DNA from: Amylostereum areolatum
Lineage: Eukaryota; Basidiomycota; Agaricomycetes; Russulales; Stereaceae
Reading direction: 5' to 3'
DNA length: 64,000 nt
Assembly: GCA_012932865.1 (NCBI GenBank)
Contig: SAXG01000134.1
Span: 1 to 64,000 of the forward strand
Positions 40,882 through 52,022 of the stretch are shown piece by piece. The notes beneath the pieces were generated by a model. It made no database searches and was not told the DNA's origin. It was given only the letters and a program-made list of their open reading frames with translations. A program made the translations under genes and the position numbers. Within the stretch, counting starts at the first letter, position 1; each line of letters begins with the position of its first letter.

Positions 40882-43838
40882 CTAGAGTTTGAGTAGATCT
40901 GCAGCATCTTGAGGAAGATCTGGCATGTCAAAGGCCAAACCAAGATGACCACGCATCTCCTTGAATACACGGTCAGTTAACTGCTGCTTCAGAACGGTCC
41001 AGAATAATTGGTATTCCACTTCGCGGGAGAAGTCCAGGGTTTTAGGCGGGGGAGGTTGGATGATCTCTCCATCAAGGCCAATTTCTGTTGCGGAAGGGGG
41101 GGCAAATGGGCGTGGACGAGTATTGGTGGCATTACGGACCAATGTCATGAGTCCACGGACAATGGGCCACAGCGCAGTCCATGGCGTCAAAGGGGTGACA
41201 TCATGCGGCCTGCTAGCGTTGCTGGCAAAGGCGAGCTTGTTCCTGGCGAGCTGGGTGAGGTCGTGGGTCAACCATGCATTGATTTCAGAGTGGTCGCGTC
41301 GTTTCCTGTCCTCGCCGTATTGCAGGAAAATCCAGGGTAGCTTCCATATGTAACCCTCTAGTTCGTGGCGATACAAGCGGACAAGCTTGCCTTCCCAAAA
41401 CTCCTTACAGAGCAAATGGATAGCCATGAATGGTAGCGTTCCCGTACGTTCCAAGCCCCAGGGGGTTGACAGCCCTAGGATTGTCGCAAGATCCCAGTCG
41501 TTGAGAACACCGTGATACACCCCGTTGATCTTGCGTATGCCGATGTTTCCCACGCTGGGATCGTTGTGGTAGACTCCGGCGCCCCAAAGGACGTAATGGC
41601 CTGATTCGATGTCAGTTAACAACAGTGTACAAGGTTGCGAAGCGTTATGCTTACAATGAACGATTTCCAGGAAGCATCGCAAGAAATCCTTCGCAGGAAG
41701 GATGTAAATCTGTTCGATCTTGATGAAGACAGACACCCGGACGACACGACGACGATAACGGTCCTTCTCCGTCTTCATCAAGCCTACACTCTCCCGAATA
41801 TCGCCCGTATCGCAGCCCGGTACGTCCATGGTGCATATCAGACCAGGGAGGTGGTCCTTGACCTTGAACACGTCGTTTGGCTCGACCTTGGCATGCTCCG
41901 CGATGCGGATGATACGGGGCTCGGAAACGCGGGATTTGTCTGGGAAAGAGATCTTGACGACGAGGTCGTCTTGCGAGTTGGCTATCTTTGCAGAATACAC
42001 TTGTGTTGCACGGCCGAAGAGTTGGTATTTACGGTAGATGGGGCTGTTCCAATCGACGGTGACGGTCGTAGCGGGGGTTGTAACGGTCGTAGTTGGCACG
42101 TCTGGGTCGTCGGACGGCACCAGTTGCTCAACGTGTTCAGGGAAGTGCAGCTCCGAACTCGACGCGGGCTGTTGTAGGGACGCAAACCGGCTTGGAGGAC
42201 CTATTTTCTCGGGACGACTGATGGGAACGCGCTCCGGGAACCCATCCGGAACTCCCCAATTCCTGTTGTTGAACCGTTGGAGCGCCAGGAGGAGAACAAG
42301 GAACCGTGGAAAATCGGCCACCCAGTTCATCCCATGGGTCTGAATAACCCCCTGCCTGTCGAACCAGAAGATCCAAAGAACGTCATCTACAGGCAGACGT
42401 CAGTCAGCATCTTCATGAAGCATATCGTCAACTTACCATGCATGAGGATGTCAATCGAGTGCATCATACACGGCAGGCAGCAGAGCCTTTCAGCGGCATA
42501 CGAGCCCATCTTGATGTCGTAAGGCATACGTTGAGGATCTTCCTTTTGCTTCTTCGCTGTGCCCGACTCTACGAAGTCCGATGCAGGGGTTTTACGTTTG
42601 GAGCCAGTGACAGGAGCTGATGATGTCGTTAAGAAATGAGTCCGTCGACAGGGATGGTATGGTCGTACGCACCAGGCTGTGAATCGCAATCGAACGTATC
42701 CTCCTCTTCCGCGTCGTCGCCGCCCGCTGCTTCACCATAACATCAGGTGGACGTCAAAGGTGCAAATAAGAAGAAAACTCACGGGGAACACTCTTGGATA
42801 ATGTAGGCTGATTGGCTTGTCTAAATGGTTTGGCAGACCTTTTGCGAGACTTGCCGTCTTTCCAGGGTGGGTACTCGAACTTCTCGTATTTGGCACCCCT
42901 CACGTATGGGAGCCGGGGCTCTGGGAGCTTTTTATGCGTCATCTTCAGTTCGAAAACCGCCTTGATTTCCGTCCATTCGAGCACTACGTGTCCAGGATCC
43001 TTCTCCAAGCATTGGCAACCAACTCTTGGACTACCAGACGCGTCCGGAGCCCGCGCCTCCTTCCTGAAGTCCGGATACACCCTCTCGGCCGCGTGCTCGG
43101 CGATGATAGCGAGGTCTGGTGAACGGCTCGTCTTGCCACCGCTGTGGCGGCCTGCGATCTTTGCTGGGTCATTTCGAACCAACATCACCGCCTCTCCCCC
43201 ATTCCACTTCGGAGCAGACCGCAATTGGGAGACACCATTGCCGGTTAACCCGTCCAATTGGTCGAAGGCCTTATTCACCAATTTGACCAAGGGAGCATAC
43301 CGATCTTTCTCTTCCGCAGCTTGCTCGCACCTACAGCTCAATTTAGTGCTGCACAAAGTGCCGAGATACATGGGCGCGTACTGTTTCAAGAGCGTCTTCA
43401 CCAAGTCGCATTCTTGCTCTTCGCACAAAGATAAAACGTCGTCAAGGCAGTCCTTCAGGAGGGTGTCCTTGTCGACGATGACTCCATCCCGAACACATAG
43501 GGACAACATATACTTGAGCATGTCGTCGAAGGACGTCGTGTCCATGCGTTGCTTCATATCGTCACGTATCCAAGACCTGACAACAGTCCGGCTACATAGA
43601 CGAAGTCAGCGCATTGTTGTACTGGACGGGCCGGTAAAACATACTCTAAGCCGGTTATTTCTCCGCTCGCTGCGTGCGTTGATATTCCGTTCACAGCTGA
43701 GCCTGGCGTTGACTGTATGTCATCCGTAGGGGTTCCTTGCTTATTAGGTGGGGTCTCGGGCCGAGGAGTCATAGGCGGGGGAGGCAGTACGGGGTCCTCT
43801 TGTGGTTCCACGGGCAATGCTGGATTGGGTGACGACAT
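40882..43838 (-). CDS. FunK1-type fungal protein kinase, copy C (best preserved)
   Basis: Start ATG 43838. Exon 1 (Pro/Ser-rich) ends at a GTATGT donor near 43654, and the next exon begins after GTCAG near 43585. A long uninterrupted exon follows (to about 42770), then introns near 42700-42610 and 42440-42385, and the kinase region 42330-40882. Within that, an in-phase 54 nt intron precedes the catalytic loop. Key residues: Lys in LVVKIS, catalytic Asp in YHNDPSVGN, metal-binding Asp in NDWDLATI, and the activation-type segment RTGTLPFM followed by RLYRHELEGY, where FunK1 kinases have a Glu/His-rich helix. No frameshift found. A soluble kinase by composition. Substrate unknown. Confidence 0.78.
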
Positions 43839-44605
43839 GAGGCTGGACGGATAAGTTGTCGATATCACTATGGACAGGCGATGAGAGAGGCTTGCAAACT
43901 GGGATGGACGAGATCGTACCGATGTATGAATGTAGCTATCCTGAAGAGAGACTTGAAAGCTGAGTCTGGAAATCGATTCAACCAACGTTGCTTTGAGTAC
44001 AGAAGGGAAACACGCACACAATATTTGGGAATTCAAATGATGCCAGCGCAAGTAATGCTGTCGAGCTAATCCCAGCAGCCGTTTCGAGAGTGTGGGTAGC
44101 AAAGGTGGTTGAACGAGAGGTGGAAGCACGATGATGATGGTATAAAGGAAAGAGGTGCGGAGGTCTTATGTATGTTGAACACACGAGGCCAAGAGGCCTC
44201 AATTGCAACCTTGATTAGGCAATGGGATTTCACATCCGATTGGCCGTCAGTCAACTACGCGACTCCTCCAACTTCCAACCTCCCTCAGCGCGCCATTCAG
44301 CCTTTACGATCACCCTTAACGATGACCAGCTCATCTCTCTGCTGAAACTAAAGACGTTAATCCGTGAGTGCATCGTTGGCGCGGAAAGGTATAGTGAGGG
44401 TCCACGGTCACGGGACCGCGACACTCCTACTAAGTACTTAGTAGTATACATACGTAGTTCAAGTTACTCATAGTACGTATGTACTTGAAGTACTAGGTCT
44501 CCGCCGGTGTGGTCAGAATTTTGCCCACTGAAATGCGTTGTAACGTGGAACTGGAAGTGGGTGCACCGTTGTTTGCGGCCCAACAACATTGGCACTGCCC
44601 GGGGG
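43839..44605. other. 5' flank of copy C and unassigned DNA
   Basis: No coding frame recognised. At 44433-44500 an AT-rich imperfect palindrome rich in AGTACTT and TACGTATGTA motifs could be a small relic transposon end or a regulatory site. Confidence 0.35.
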
Positions 44606-44880
44606 TTACTTACATGTGTAGCTGAGGCTCACGCCGGTCAGGCCACACTGCGGGAACTCACCTCGAACGACCCGTGAGTAAAATGGAATACTACGTGCAG
44701 GGAAGACCCGACCCTTCTTGTAGAGACGGCAGAATATGCCCATTTCCTCCAAACCATGACCCAGCGAATTCGAAGTAAACACGGTCGATGTGTAGCTTCT
44801 TCCCCAGAAATAGCGCGTTGCACTGGCCAGTGTCTCTTCCTCAGAGGCCCGATCCAACGTGTAGCTCGCCTGAAATGAAA
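44606..44880 (-). CDS. Hypothetical exon(s), unrecognised
   Basis: The minus strand has a protein-like segment (SEEETLASATRYFWGRSY, then GLEEMGIFCRLYKKG) that ends at TAA 44606. Upstream there is an AG-preceded start of similarity near 44873, but no exon joins it in phase that I could defend. Possibly a short gene or a remnant. No function suggested. Confidence 0.3.
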
Positions 44881-45045
44881 TTCAGGCGCACAAGAATGTG
44901 TACCGCTCAAAATCTCCGCGGCGATGTTAGCAAAAGCCTTGATTGATATACAGTGCATGAGTAATGTGTAGAGTAGAGTGGCGGGTGCTTGTAGGATCCA
45001 ATAGGGAGAATGCAAAAGACTGACCCGATAACGGGAGCATGTGGT

Positions 45046-46264
45046 CTAGAATCGCCGCAAGCGGAAACGGAGAGCCCAATATGCGATCCCTGCCAGTATA
45101 CCGCCCACATGCCCGGCGGTATCGACGCCCGCGCGCTATGCCAGACCATCAGCAAACAGTACTGACGACTACAGATGCGAGGTGAAAGAAGCGCACCCAT
45201 TTGCTGTTGTTCATAGAGCTGTATCCATCCAAGGCGAGGAGACCGGCGACGGCTGCCCATGCCGGACATGGCAGGACGAAAAAGATGAGCAGACGGGCAC
45301 GGGGATGGACACATGCGAAGAAGGAGATGACCGCAAAGACCGCGCCTGCAAGACCCACGTCAACACGCGCGGAACTATCTAGCAAGCCTTCGACGAAAGA
45401 GCGCACCGCTGGCACCGTGTGATGCGTAGTCATTTCTGCCCTTGTTCCAGCTAACGCTGGTCAGACTGGAGATGATGCCACCTGTGGGCGAGTGATGACA
45501 ATAGGAGATGAGATGGAATGGCGAAGGAAGGGATGAGAGGAGAGCGTACCTCCGAGGTAGAGAGCCAGAAATCGCGCGTTTCCCAGTATTTGGAGGACGG
45601 GAGGTGCCATGAAGAAGAAGGTGACTCCATTCATGAGGATGTGGTCAAAGTCCTTGTGCGAGAAGCACGAAGTGAGGAGTGTCCATCTGCTCATGTTTAC
45701 CCCCATCAGTAATGGCGAGGGGATGGAACGAGAACACTCACATATGCCCTTTGTCTATATTACGCGCGCTAACCGTGAAGTTATCATGCATCCAGTGAAG
45801 CAAATCCGATTTCTGTTCGAAAGCCTGCGAACGGACGTTATGTAGAATCGGAGACAAGTCACAGAGGGAATAGGTACGTTTCGAATCGAGCTATAAGCCC
45901 AGCCTGCGAAGACGGCGCCGTTCAGACCGATGATGCCATAGAAGAAAACGTCGGGGTCGATGCGGTTGACATAGCCGAGGAGTTTTTGGAGAAGACCGCC
46001 TCGCGGTGGAGGTGGGAAACGTTGTCTTGTGTCGCGGTATGTGGCGCGAAGTGCTGCGTTATGACTGAAGTATGCGACGCGCGAGGGAGATGGGGGAAGC
46101 AGGCGTTTTGGCCGGGGTGCAGATGGGGCTCGAAAGGCTTGGGACGCTTTACAGCTGAAGTAGCCCCGTTGGGAAACATCTGATATGCCTTGGCGACTCG
46201 GCCGAAGGGAGCGCGAAAGTGCTCTCGTGAATAAAGAGAACGATGAGCTGGCCATCGAGTTCAT
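45046..46264 (-). CDS. Mitochondrial-type rhomboid protease (PCP1-like)
   Basis: Six exons join in phase: 46264-45878, 45824-45742, 45686-45550, 45481-45407, 45345-45197, 45135-45046, giving 306 residues. The first 60 residues are rich in Ser and Arg with no acid, a mitochondrial targeting pattern. The protease core follows: a first membrane span (FYGIIGLNGAVFAGW), the L1 region (WTLLTSCFSHKDFDH), the His/Asn segment HILMNGVTFFF, the catalytic Ser in GASGAVFAV (formed across the exon 4/5 junction) and the catalytic His in DTAGHVGG. Mitochondrial rhomboids cut membrane anchors of inner-membrane proteins such as Mgm1/OPA1. It is divergent from TRS20 with 141 bp between start codons. Confidence 0.85.
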
Positions 46265-46405
46265 TGTCGGGCACGACGGCGACGAGGTCGAAGTAAGTCG
46301 CCGTGAGACCCGGGGACAGGACGCGCACCCGCGCCGAGACCCCACGTGATCCTCTTCTTCCCCGCATGCCACTTTAATTCCAAGTTGTGGACGACGGTCG
46401 TCGCC
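46265..46405. promoter_or_regulatory. 141 bp divergent promoter, rhomboid/TRS20
   Basis: The two ATGs (46264 minus, 46406 plus) face away from each other with 141 bp between, so the genes share one promoter region. No TATA box seen. Confidence 0.5.
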
Positions 46406-47129
46406 ATGTCCCACCAGCTCTTCCATCTCTTCATTCTGTCGCCTTCGGACACCCCATTATACAGCCTTACGCATCTGTCCTCGAAGCCGAGTCAACCGAC
46501 ATCGTCCGCACTCTCAGCGAACCTTCCGTCATGGTCGACGTCCGCGTTCGCAGGGACGCTGACCGCGCTCTCGGGAGCATCGAGCGTCTCGCAGACGAGC
46601 ACGCAGGGAGGGGCGGTCCGGATGGGAGGCGGGCAGGATCGGCATGTTATTCAGATGATTGCACACGCGAGTTTGGACGTGATCGAGGATGTGGTGAAGC
46701 GGGACAACGGCATGTGGGTCGATTCCTTTTGTTTGCGCGGGCCACGTTGGTTGGAGGCGATGTGAATCAGGTATCTCAAGGCGGTGGACAAGTTCAACGA
46801 ATGGACGGTATCGGCGTTCGTGACGCCGGGAAGTACGTGAAACAGATGTGGTGCGTGAGGAGCGATGAAGCTGATGGCGGCGAAAAACAGACACCAAGTT
46901 CGTGCTGCTGCACGAGGGAAAGAACGATGACGGAATCCGGAGCTTTTTCAACGATGTGTGGGAGTTGTATGTCAAGGTACGTGGACGAGACCGATATAGG
47001 CAGAGATAATGACCTGAGAGTGGCGGGTGGGTTCAGACGATGTTGAACCCGTTCCAGACGGCGCATTCTGTGATACGGAGCAGTGTATTCGATACTCGTA
47101 TACGAGCCAGTGCTAAGAAATACTTGTGA
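46406..47129 (+). CDS. TRS20: TRAPP complex subunit TRS20 (sedlin/TRAPPC2)
   Basis: Exons 46406-46713, 46771-46832, 46891-46976 and 47037-47129 join in phase to 182 residues. The sedlin signature is clear: an N-terminal strand (LFHLFILSPSDTPLY), HVIQMIAHASLDVIED, NGMYLKAVDKFNEW (across exon 1/2), TVSAFVTPG, KFVLLHEGKNDDGIRSFF, NPFQ...SVIRSSVFD and a C-terminal KKYL. TRS20 is a small core subunit of the TRAPP complexes that tether vesicles and activate Ypt1/Rab1. The protein is longer than human TRAPPC2 (140) because of a Ser/Thr-rich insert of about 35 residues after the first strand. Confidence 0.9.
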
Positions 47130-47699
47130 AGAAGATGATGGCGAAGAGAAATTAATGAATTGTCGGAGAGCGAGAGCGAGAGCTGGCGCTGAGCGCTGAG
47201 ATCTGAGAGCTGTGGCGTTGCTGTGTCAACAAAAGAGTCACGTTCCTCGAGGGTGCGCATGAAGGCGCCCAGACTTTCTGTTTCCTGCTGCCATCCCGTC
47301 CCATCTCTCCCCTTCCCCCTCCTCTTCCCCCGCTTCTCCTCCCGGCCGTTTCGTCTTCCTTTGTCCTTTCTTTCTCCTCAGTACACACAACAAAAAATAT
47401 CCCTTTCAGCTCCCTTCAATCTCTACTTCTCCCCTATTCGCCTCTGTCATCGCTCTCTAGTTCGAGGCACCTCCCCCCAACCTCCCCGCTCGATCGCCAC
47501 ATCCCGCCAATTGTCCTCCTTGTCCCATATAAAGCCCCTCTAGTCTTGCCCCCGCCGTCTCCCAGTGAGTCCACCCACTCTCTACCCAACCCCCCCTCCT
47601 CATCCTGCTCCACCTTCAGCTGTATCCACTCCCCTTTCTCTGCACCTTTTACATTGCCCCTTTCCCATAATCAGCGCACTCCCGCATTCAGTCTTCCCA
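47130..47699 (+). promoter_or_regulatory. Pyrimidine-rich 5' region of the 47700 gene
   Basis: About 400 bp (47280-47690) are strongly C/T-rich on the plus strand, a common fungal core-promoter and leader feature. No TATA box noticed. Confidence 0.4.
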
Positions 47700-49178
47700 A
47701 TGGCGACCGCTTCCGCCCCCAACACCCGTGCTTCTCTCCTCTCCGGCCTTCGCACCGGCGGTGTTCGTTCCACTTCCATCAACGTCCCTCATACCGCCGC
47801 TCCTGGCGCGACCTTCAACGTTCCCCGCTTCGCCTCTTCCTCGTACAACCACCACGAAGAAGAGGATGAACTCGCAGACATGGTCGCTCAGAAGATGTAC
47901 GTCAACGCCCCGCCTCGCATGCAGATGCAGTACCCTCCCATGACCGCCGCCGTCGACGGGTCCAACAACCGCTTCTCCCAGCAACAAGCCGTCCGTGGCC
48001 AAATGATGAACGCCATGAACCAGAGGCAAGCCCAGGCCCAGCAGCAAGCTTTGCAGATGCAGATGATGCAGCTCGAAATGATGCGCTTGCAGGTACGTTC
48101 CCATCGCTCCCCCCATCGCTCCCCATCGCTCACTTGCCTTTCCCTCCCCAAGGCGTTGCAAGCTCAACAATTCCAGGCCGAGCTTTTGGCCCAAGCCCAG
48201 CATCAACAACAACAGAGCCGAGGTTACCATCCTCCCGCTGCCGCTGGTCCCCTCAACACCTCCTTCGGCGTCGCTCAAACCCGCCGCCCGAGCCAGGCCG
48301 ATCAGCTCCGCTCTCAGCTGGGCTTATCGTATGAAGAGCAGGTGCCCATGACCGCCGCTCTCGGAGGCAAGTTCGGCAGCCGTGGCCCTTACGGAGGTGC
48401 CGAAGACGAGTTTCCCGGATCCCGGAATGGGAACGGGAACGGGAACAGCTACCCGTCTCCTATGTCCCCCGGAGGTTACACCAACGTGATTAGTGGTGGC
48501 GCGTCTTTGAGCAACGGTGGCGCTTCCGTCGCTCCTTCCAAATCCGACAGTGCCGTGTCCTGGCGCCGCGCCTCCACCAATCACTCTGTCCTCCGTAGGT
48601 CCCCCCCGCCCGAAGTGAAGATCACGACCGCGCCTGATGTGAGGATCACGCCTCCTCCCCTCGACACCGATGCCTCCACCCCGACCCTCTCCGCACCCAA
48701 TGGCCGTGGCTCCCCCGGTGCGAGCCCGGCCCGTGCACGCCCATCGCCCCTTCGTTTCACCCCTTCGGCCCCTTTGCCGTCCGTCGCCGTCGACGAGGGC
48801 ACGGACGGGGAGGACAACGAATCCGAGTCGTCCTCCAAGTCCGCCACGTCGTCGTCCCCCGCGACGCCCTCGTCCGCATCGTTTGCGCCCCCCCTCTCGC
48901 CGCGCGAGGAGGCATCCAAGAAGTTATATGAGGGCCTCGGCCTCGGCCGCCCGGCACCCGTCCCCGCTCCCATGTCGCCCTCACCCGCGACGGTGACCGC
49001 TAGCTTGCCGCTGCGCGTGCTGAGCCAGCCCGTCAGGCAGCCTCGAGGGCCGCCGAGCGGCGCGGACGAGTTGGGCCCCCGCAACTTCGCGACGCGCATT
49101 CGCAAGCAGGCGATCGGCGGCCTGGGCGCGCTCATGGGTGCGCGCGAGCGCCGCGACGTCGTCGTCGAGGCGTATTGA
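47700..49178 (+). CDS. Intrinsically disordered Gln/Ser/Pro-rich protein
   Basis: ATG 47700 in an AATGGCG context. Exon 1 ends at 48092, a 60 nt intron (GTACGT...CCAAG) follows, and exon 2 runs to TGA 49178, giving 472 residues. The intron is a multiple of three with no stop, so retention would add 20 residues. An N-terminal conserved-looking part (GVRSTSINVPH, EEDELADMVAQKMYVN) is followed by a Gln/Met-rich helix (QAQAQQQALQMQMMQLE), then long Ser/Pro/Gly-rich stretches, and a basic C-terminus (RNFATRIRKQAIGGLGALM). No enzyme motif. Likely a regulatory or scaffold protein; function not assigned. Confidence 0.75.
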   Translation: MATASAPNTRASLLSGLRTGGVRSTSINVPHTAAPGATFNVPRFASSSYNHHEEEDELADMVAQKMYVNAPPRMQMQYPPMTAAVDGSNNRFSQQQAVRGQMMNAMNQRQAQAQQQALQMQMMQLEMMRLQVRSHRSPHRSPSLTCLSLPKALQAQQFQAELLAQAQHQQQQSRGYHPPAAAGPLNTSFGVAQTRRPSQADQLRSQLGLSYEEQVPMTAALGGKFGSRGPYGGAEDEFPGSRNGNGNGNSYPSPMSPGGYTNVISGGASLSNGGASVAPSKSDSAVSWRRASTNHSVLRRSPPPEVKITTAPDVRITPPPLDTDASTPTLSAPNGRGSPGASPARARPSPLRFTPSAPLPSVAVDEGTDGEDNESESSSKSATSSSPATPSSASFAPPLSPREEASKKLYEGLGLGRPAPVPAPMSPSPATVTASLPLRVLSQPVRQPRGPPSGADELGPRNFATRIRKQAIGGLGALMGARERRDVVVEAY

Positions 49179-50262
49179 ACGCTCAGTCCGCCTGCGCATT
49201 CCGCAACGGCCGGTGTTCGCGATCTGTCCCTTCTCTCTTTCAGACCCGCAGAGCCTGGCCGGAACACACCAGGCGTCGCCCCACTTTCGTTCAGCCAGGA
49301 TTTTCCGTTCTCCGTATTTATACGCTCGCCCTTGCGGTGCTGCGTTTCTTTAGCATACATTTGGGTTTCCGATCGGCCCTCGCCCGCTCTCGACGGTTGA
49401 TATGGGTGGGCGCGAGTTTATAGTTGAGCGGTGGTGCAGCCAACGGACAGTGGACAGTGTGTCGTGTGCGATCTCTCTCTCTCCCCTCCTTCCTCGGTCA
49501 TTCGCCTATTCTTCCAATCTTTACCCTAGTCGATTGTTTGCTTGTATTTTATGCCCCCACTTCGCCGGAGCTGCGCGTGGCACCCCCTCTTGCCTTCTTC
49601 GACGACGTTACGCGATGATTTTTTTACACCCTCGAGTTTGCGTCCTTTGATTGAAGAAGAGGCGAGGCGTGGTATAGTGTGGGTGTAAACTGCTTGTGCT
49701 GGAATTGGCGGGAGGGTTTGGGGACGACGTCAGAATGCAGTGAGGGTATGGCCATGAGCTCACTTCGACGTGCATGCTGCAGCTTCGAGACGTTCTACTC
49801 GATCCTAACGCATATTCTGATATCGCTTGTCCGGCTCCCTTTAGTCTGTTGGTGTGTGTTGTATCAGTATGTACTTTCTGCCATGAAAAATGTGCGGTGT
49901 ACAATTGGCGTTAGATTGTGACTTCAAGGAGATCTGGATCCAGTTCAAGCGCGTTCAAGCTGCGAAATCATGAATCCTCCTTTCCAATACCCATGATCTC
50001 CGACTTTACAATCGGCACGTCGTGTGCCTTGCCAACAAAGGAGCCTTTGGTTAACCTTTGGTGATATGTTTCCTTTGAAGGCTACTGTCGGCCTGTATCA
50101 ACCTCCAATGCTACACTTACGACTAGCCACTCAACCTCTTCTTCTGCCATCTCCACGTCGCACCCGAGCAGAACTCTGTTCTTGAAGTCTTTCAACGAGT
50201 CAAGTTCGTATGGCGTATGATCATCCATGTACTCTCAGGCTGACGCATGAATTCAGGAGACC
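49179..50262. other. Intergenic region
   Basis: Holds the 3' end of the 47700 gene and the promoter of the F-box gene. No further gene, RNA or repeat recognised. Confidence 0.5.
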
Positions 50263-52022
50263 ATGTCCTCTGCCAGAAGAGCCTCCTCTGATCATACGAA
50301 TCGACTGGAAACAGATGCCGAAGATCCTGAACTGGAGCGGATTCTCGAATATATATTGTCTGCCCCGGGACGACGAGAGTTTGTAGCAAACCCCGGTGTC
50401 TTCAACGGACAATCTGACTTTAATACCACCGCTCACTGGCCCGCTCACTGGCCCGCTCACTGGCCCGCTTTTGTGTCCAAATGCTTCTCTCCACACGAAT
50501 CCACGTTAATACGAACAGGCCATCTGCTGCCGTCGAAGATACTGCCGAATCTCCCGTTCGACATCCTTTTCATCGTCCAAGCATCCATCAGCGACAGAGC
50601 GACGCTGTCTAGATTTTCCAGGACGTGCAAGACACTTCACCATTCTGGCGACCCCCACTTGATGACACTTTCCAAAATTTGCCTTTGGAAAGAAAAGAAC
50701 GTCCTATCCTTCTGCCTTTTCATGCTCTCGAAGCAATCTCGGCCACGCCGCTTTTCCCTGCTCCACGAATTACACATGTCGCTCCCCGACAATGCCCGGA
50801 CAACGAACATGACGTTTCTTGTTGCGGCTCTCTTCAAGCATGCCACCTCGTTGCGGGAACTTTCGATGGTGCAGGTCTGCAATGGATGCCCTGAAACGAA
50901 TGCCCTCGTTCTCGACGCAATCTGCGCGCACACAGGCATCCGGGACCTCACGGTAGCCTTCCACGTCCACGATGACGAGGATCCCGACGGGGACGTGGAG
51001 AGACTGTCTGATTTCTTGTCCAGACTCAAATCCCCCATCGAGACGCTTGACGTCCAGATGAACGAGGATGACCTGTCCCGCTGCGATGACCCGTCGGAGG
51101 CATTGAAGCCCGTAGCTTCGTCGCTGAAGAAACTGACGCTTCGTTCGGTCGTGCTGCGGGGTACTTCGGACATCGTTTTCCCGAGGGTCACGTCCGTTGC
51201 GCTCGAGTTTGGGTTAGAGTACAACCTCATGCCCATCCTCCAGTCCTTCCCCAACGTTCGTCGCCTGACACTCTCTTCCCAGGCCATTCATCTGGAAGAG
51301 GAAGAAAGCGATCGCTTGAACAACCAAGCCGCGCAGGAACGACAGCGGTGGCGGTCGCTCGACGTCCTTGAGGCTGATTTGCCGACGCTATACGTGTTCG
51401 CAATCGCCTGCGACGTCGAAGAGCTAAAGGTGGACGGCGGCTACAGCTTCGAATTGGACGTTCTCTCCAAGCTGCACATCGTCCTTCAAGACACGCGGCC
51501 TTCCTCGCTCGTGTTGTACGTCAAAGCAACCGAAGAGCACGCGTCCCTAATGCACACCCTCCTTCCCCCTGCCCTCCAAATCACACATCTGGACCTCAAG
51601 GCCTATTTTAGATGGGAACAAACCTGCGTCGACATTGTCCTTGTACGGAGACTCTACCATTTTGAAAAGCACGTCTGCTGATGTCATTTTATCGTCAGAA
51701 CCAATTATACGACCACCTCGGCAACTTTCCCCTCGTTCAGGTAGACATTAAGCTGGACTGCCCACCATGCCCCTGTCAAGAAAACAACCGTGTAACGTTC
51801 CGACGGGATCCCTGCGATGCTCACTTGCATGGCAACCTATCCCTCAATGGCAACGTTCTCGAGGGCCTGGACTTGCGAGTCGTGGCGCGTCGTTTTATGG
51901 AAAGCATAGAGACGCTGGAAGTGCTGCATCTTCAATACCGTCTTTCTAGACCTTCCCCAGCTGTCAAGGGGTCATTGAAGGTGATTCGAGACAGAGAAAC
52001 TCGTTCGTTGATATATGTATAA
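50263..52022 (+). CDS. F-box/LRR-like protein
   Basis: Exon 1 (50263-51642) and exon 2 (51699-52022) are joined across a 56 nt intron (GTACGG...GTCAG) into 567 residues. An F-box-like motif (LPFDILFIVQASISDRATL...SRTCKTLHHSGDPHL) at about 95-135 is followed by Leu-rich segments (ALFKHATSLRELSM, GIRDLTVAFHV, SSLKKLTLRSVVL, FPNVRRLTLSS) spaced like degenerate LRRs. In SCF ligases the F-box binds Skp1 and the repeats bind the target. Near residue 60 there is a triple AHWP repeat, coded by 12 bp units (about 50437-50474). The frameshifted paralogue at 53609 shares the fold and intron but lacks the repeat. Confidence 0.75.

Noticed and set aside
45340..45360. Rhomboid with GLAGA in place of GASGA, i.e. 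a dead protease
   Set aside because: GLA is intron sequence ending CTTGCAG. Correct splicing gives GASGAVFAV, so the serine is present.
48093..48152. 20-residue basic insert (RSHRSPHRSPS) as coding in the 47700 gene
   Set aside because: It has GTACGT and CCAAG borders and intron length typical of this genome; treated as an intron that can be retained.
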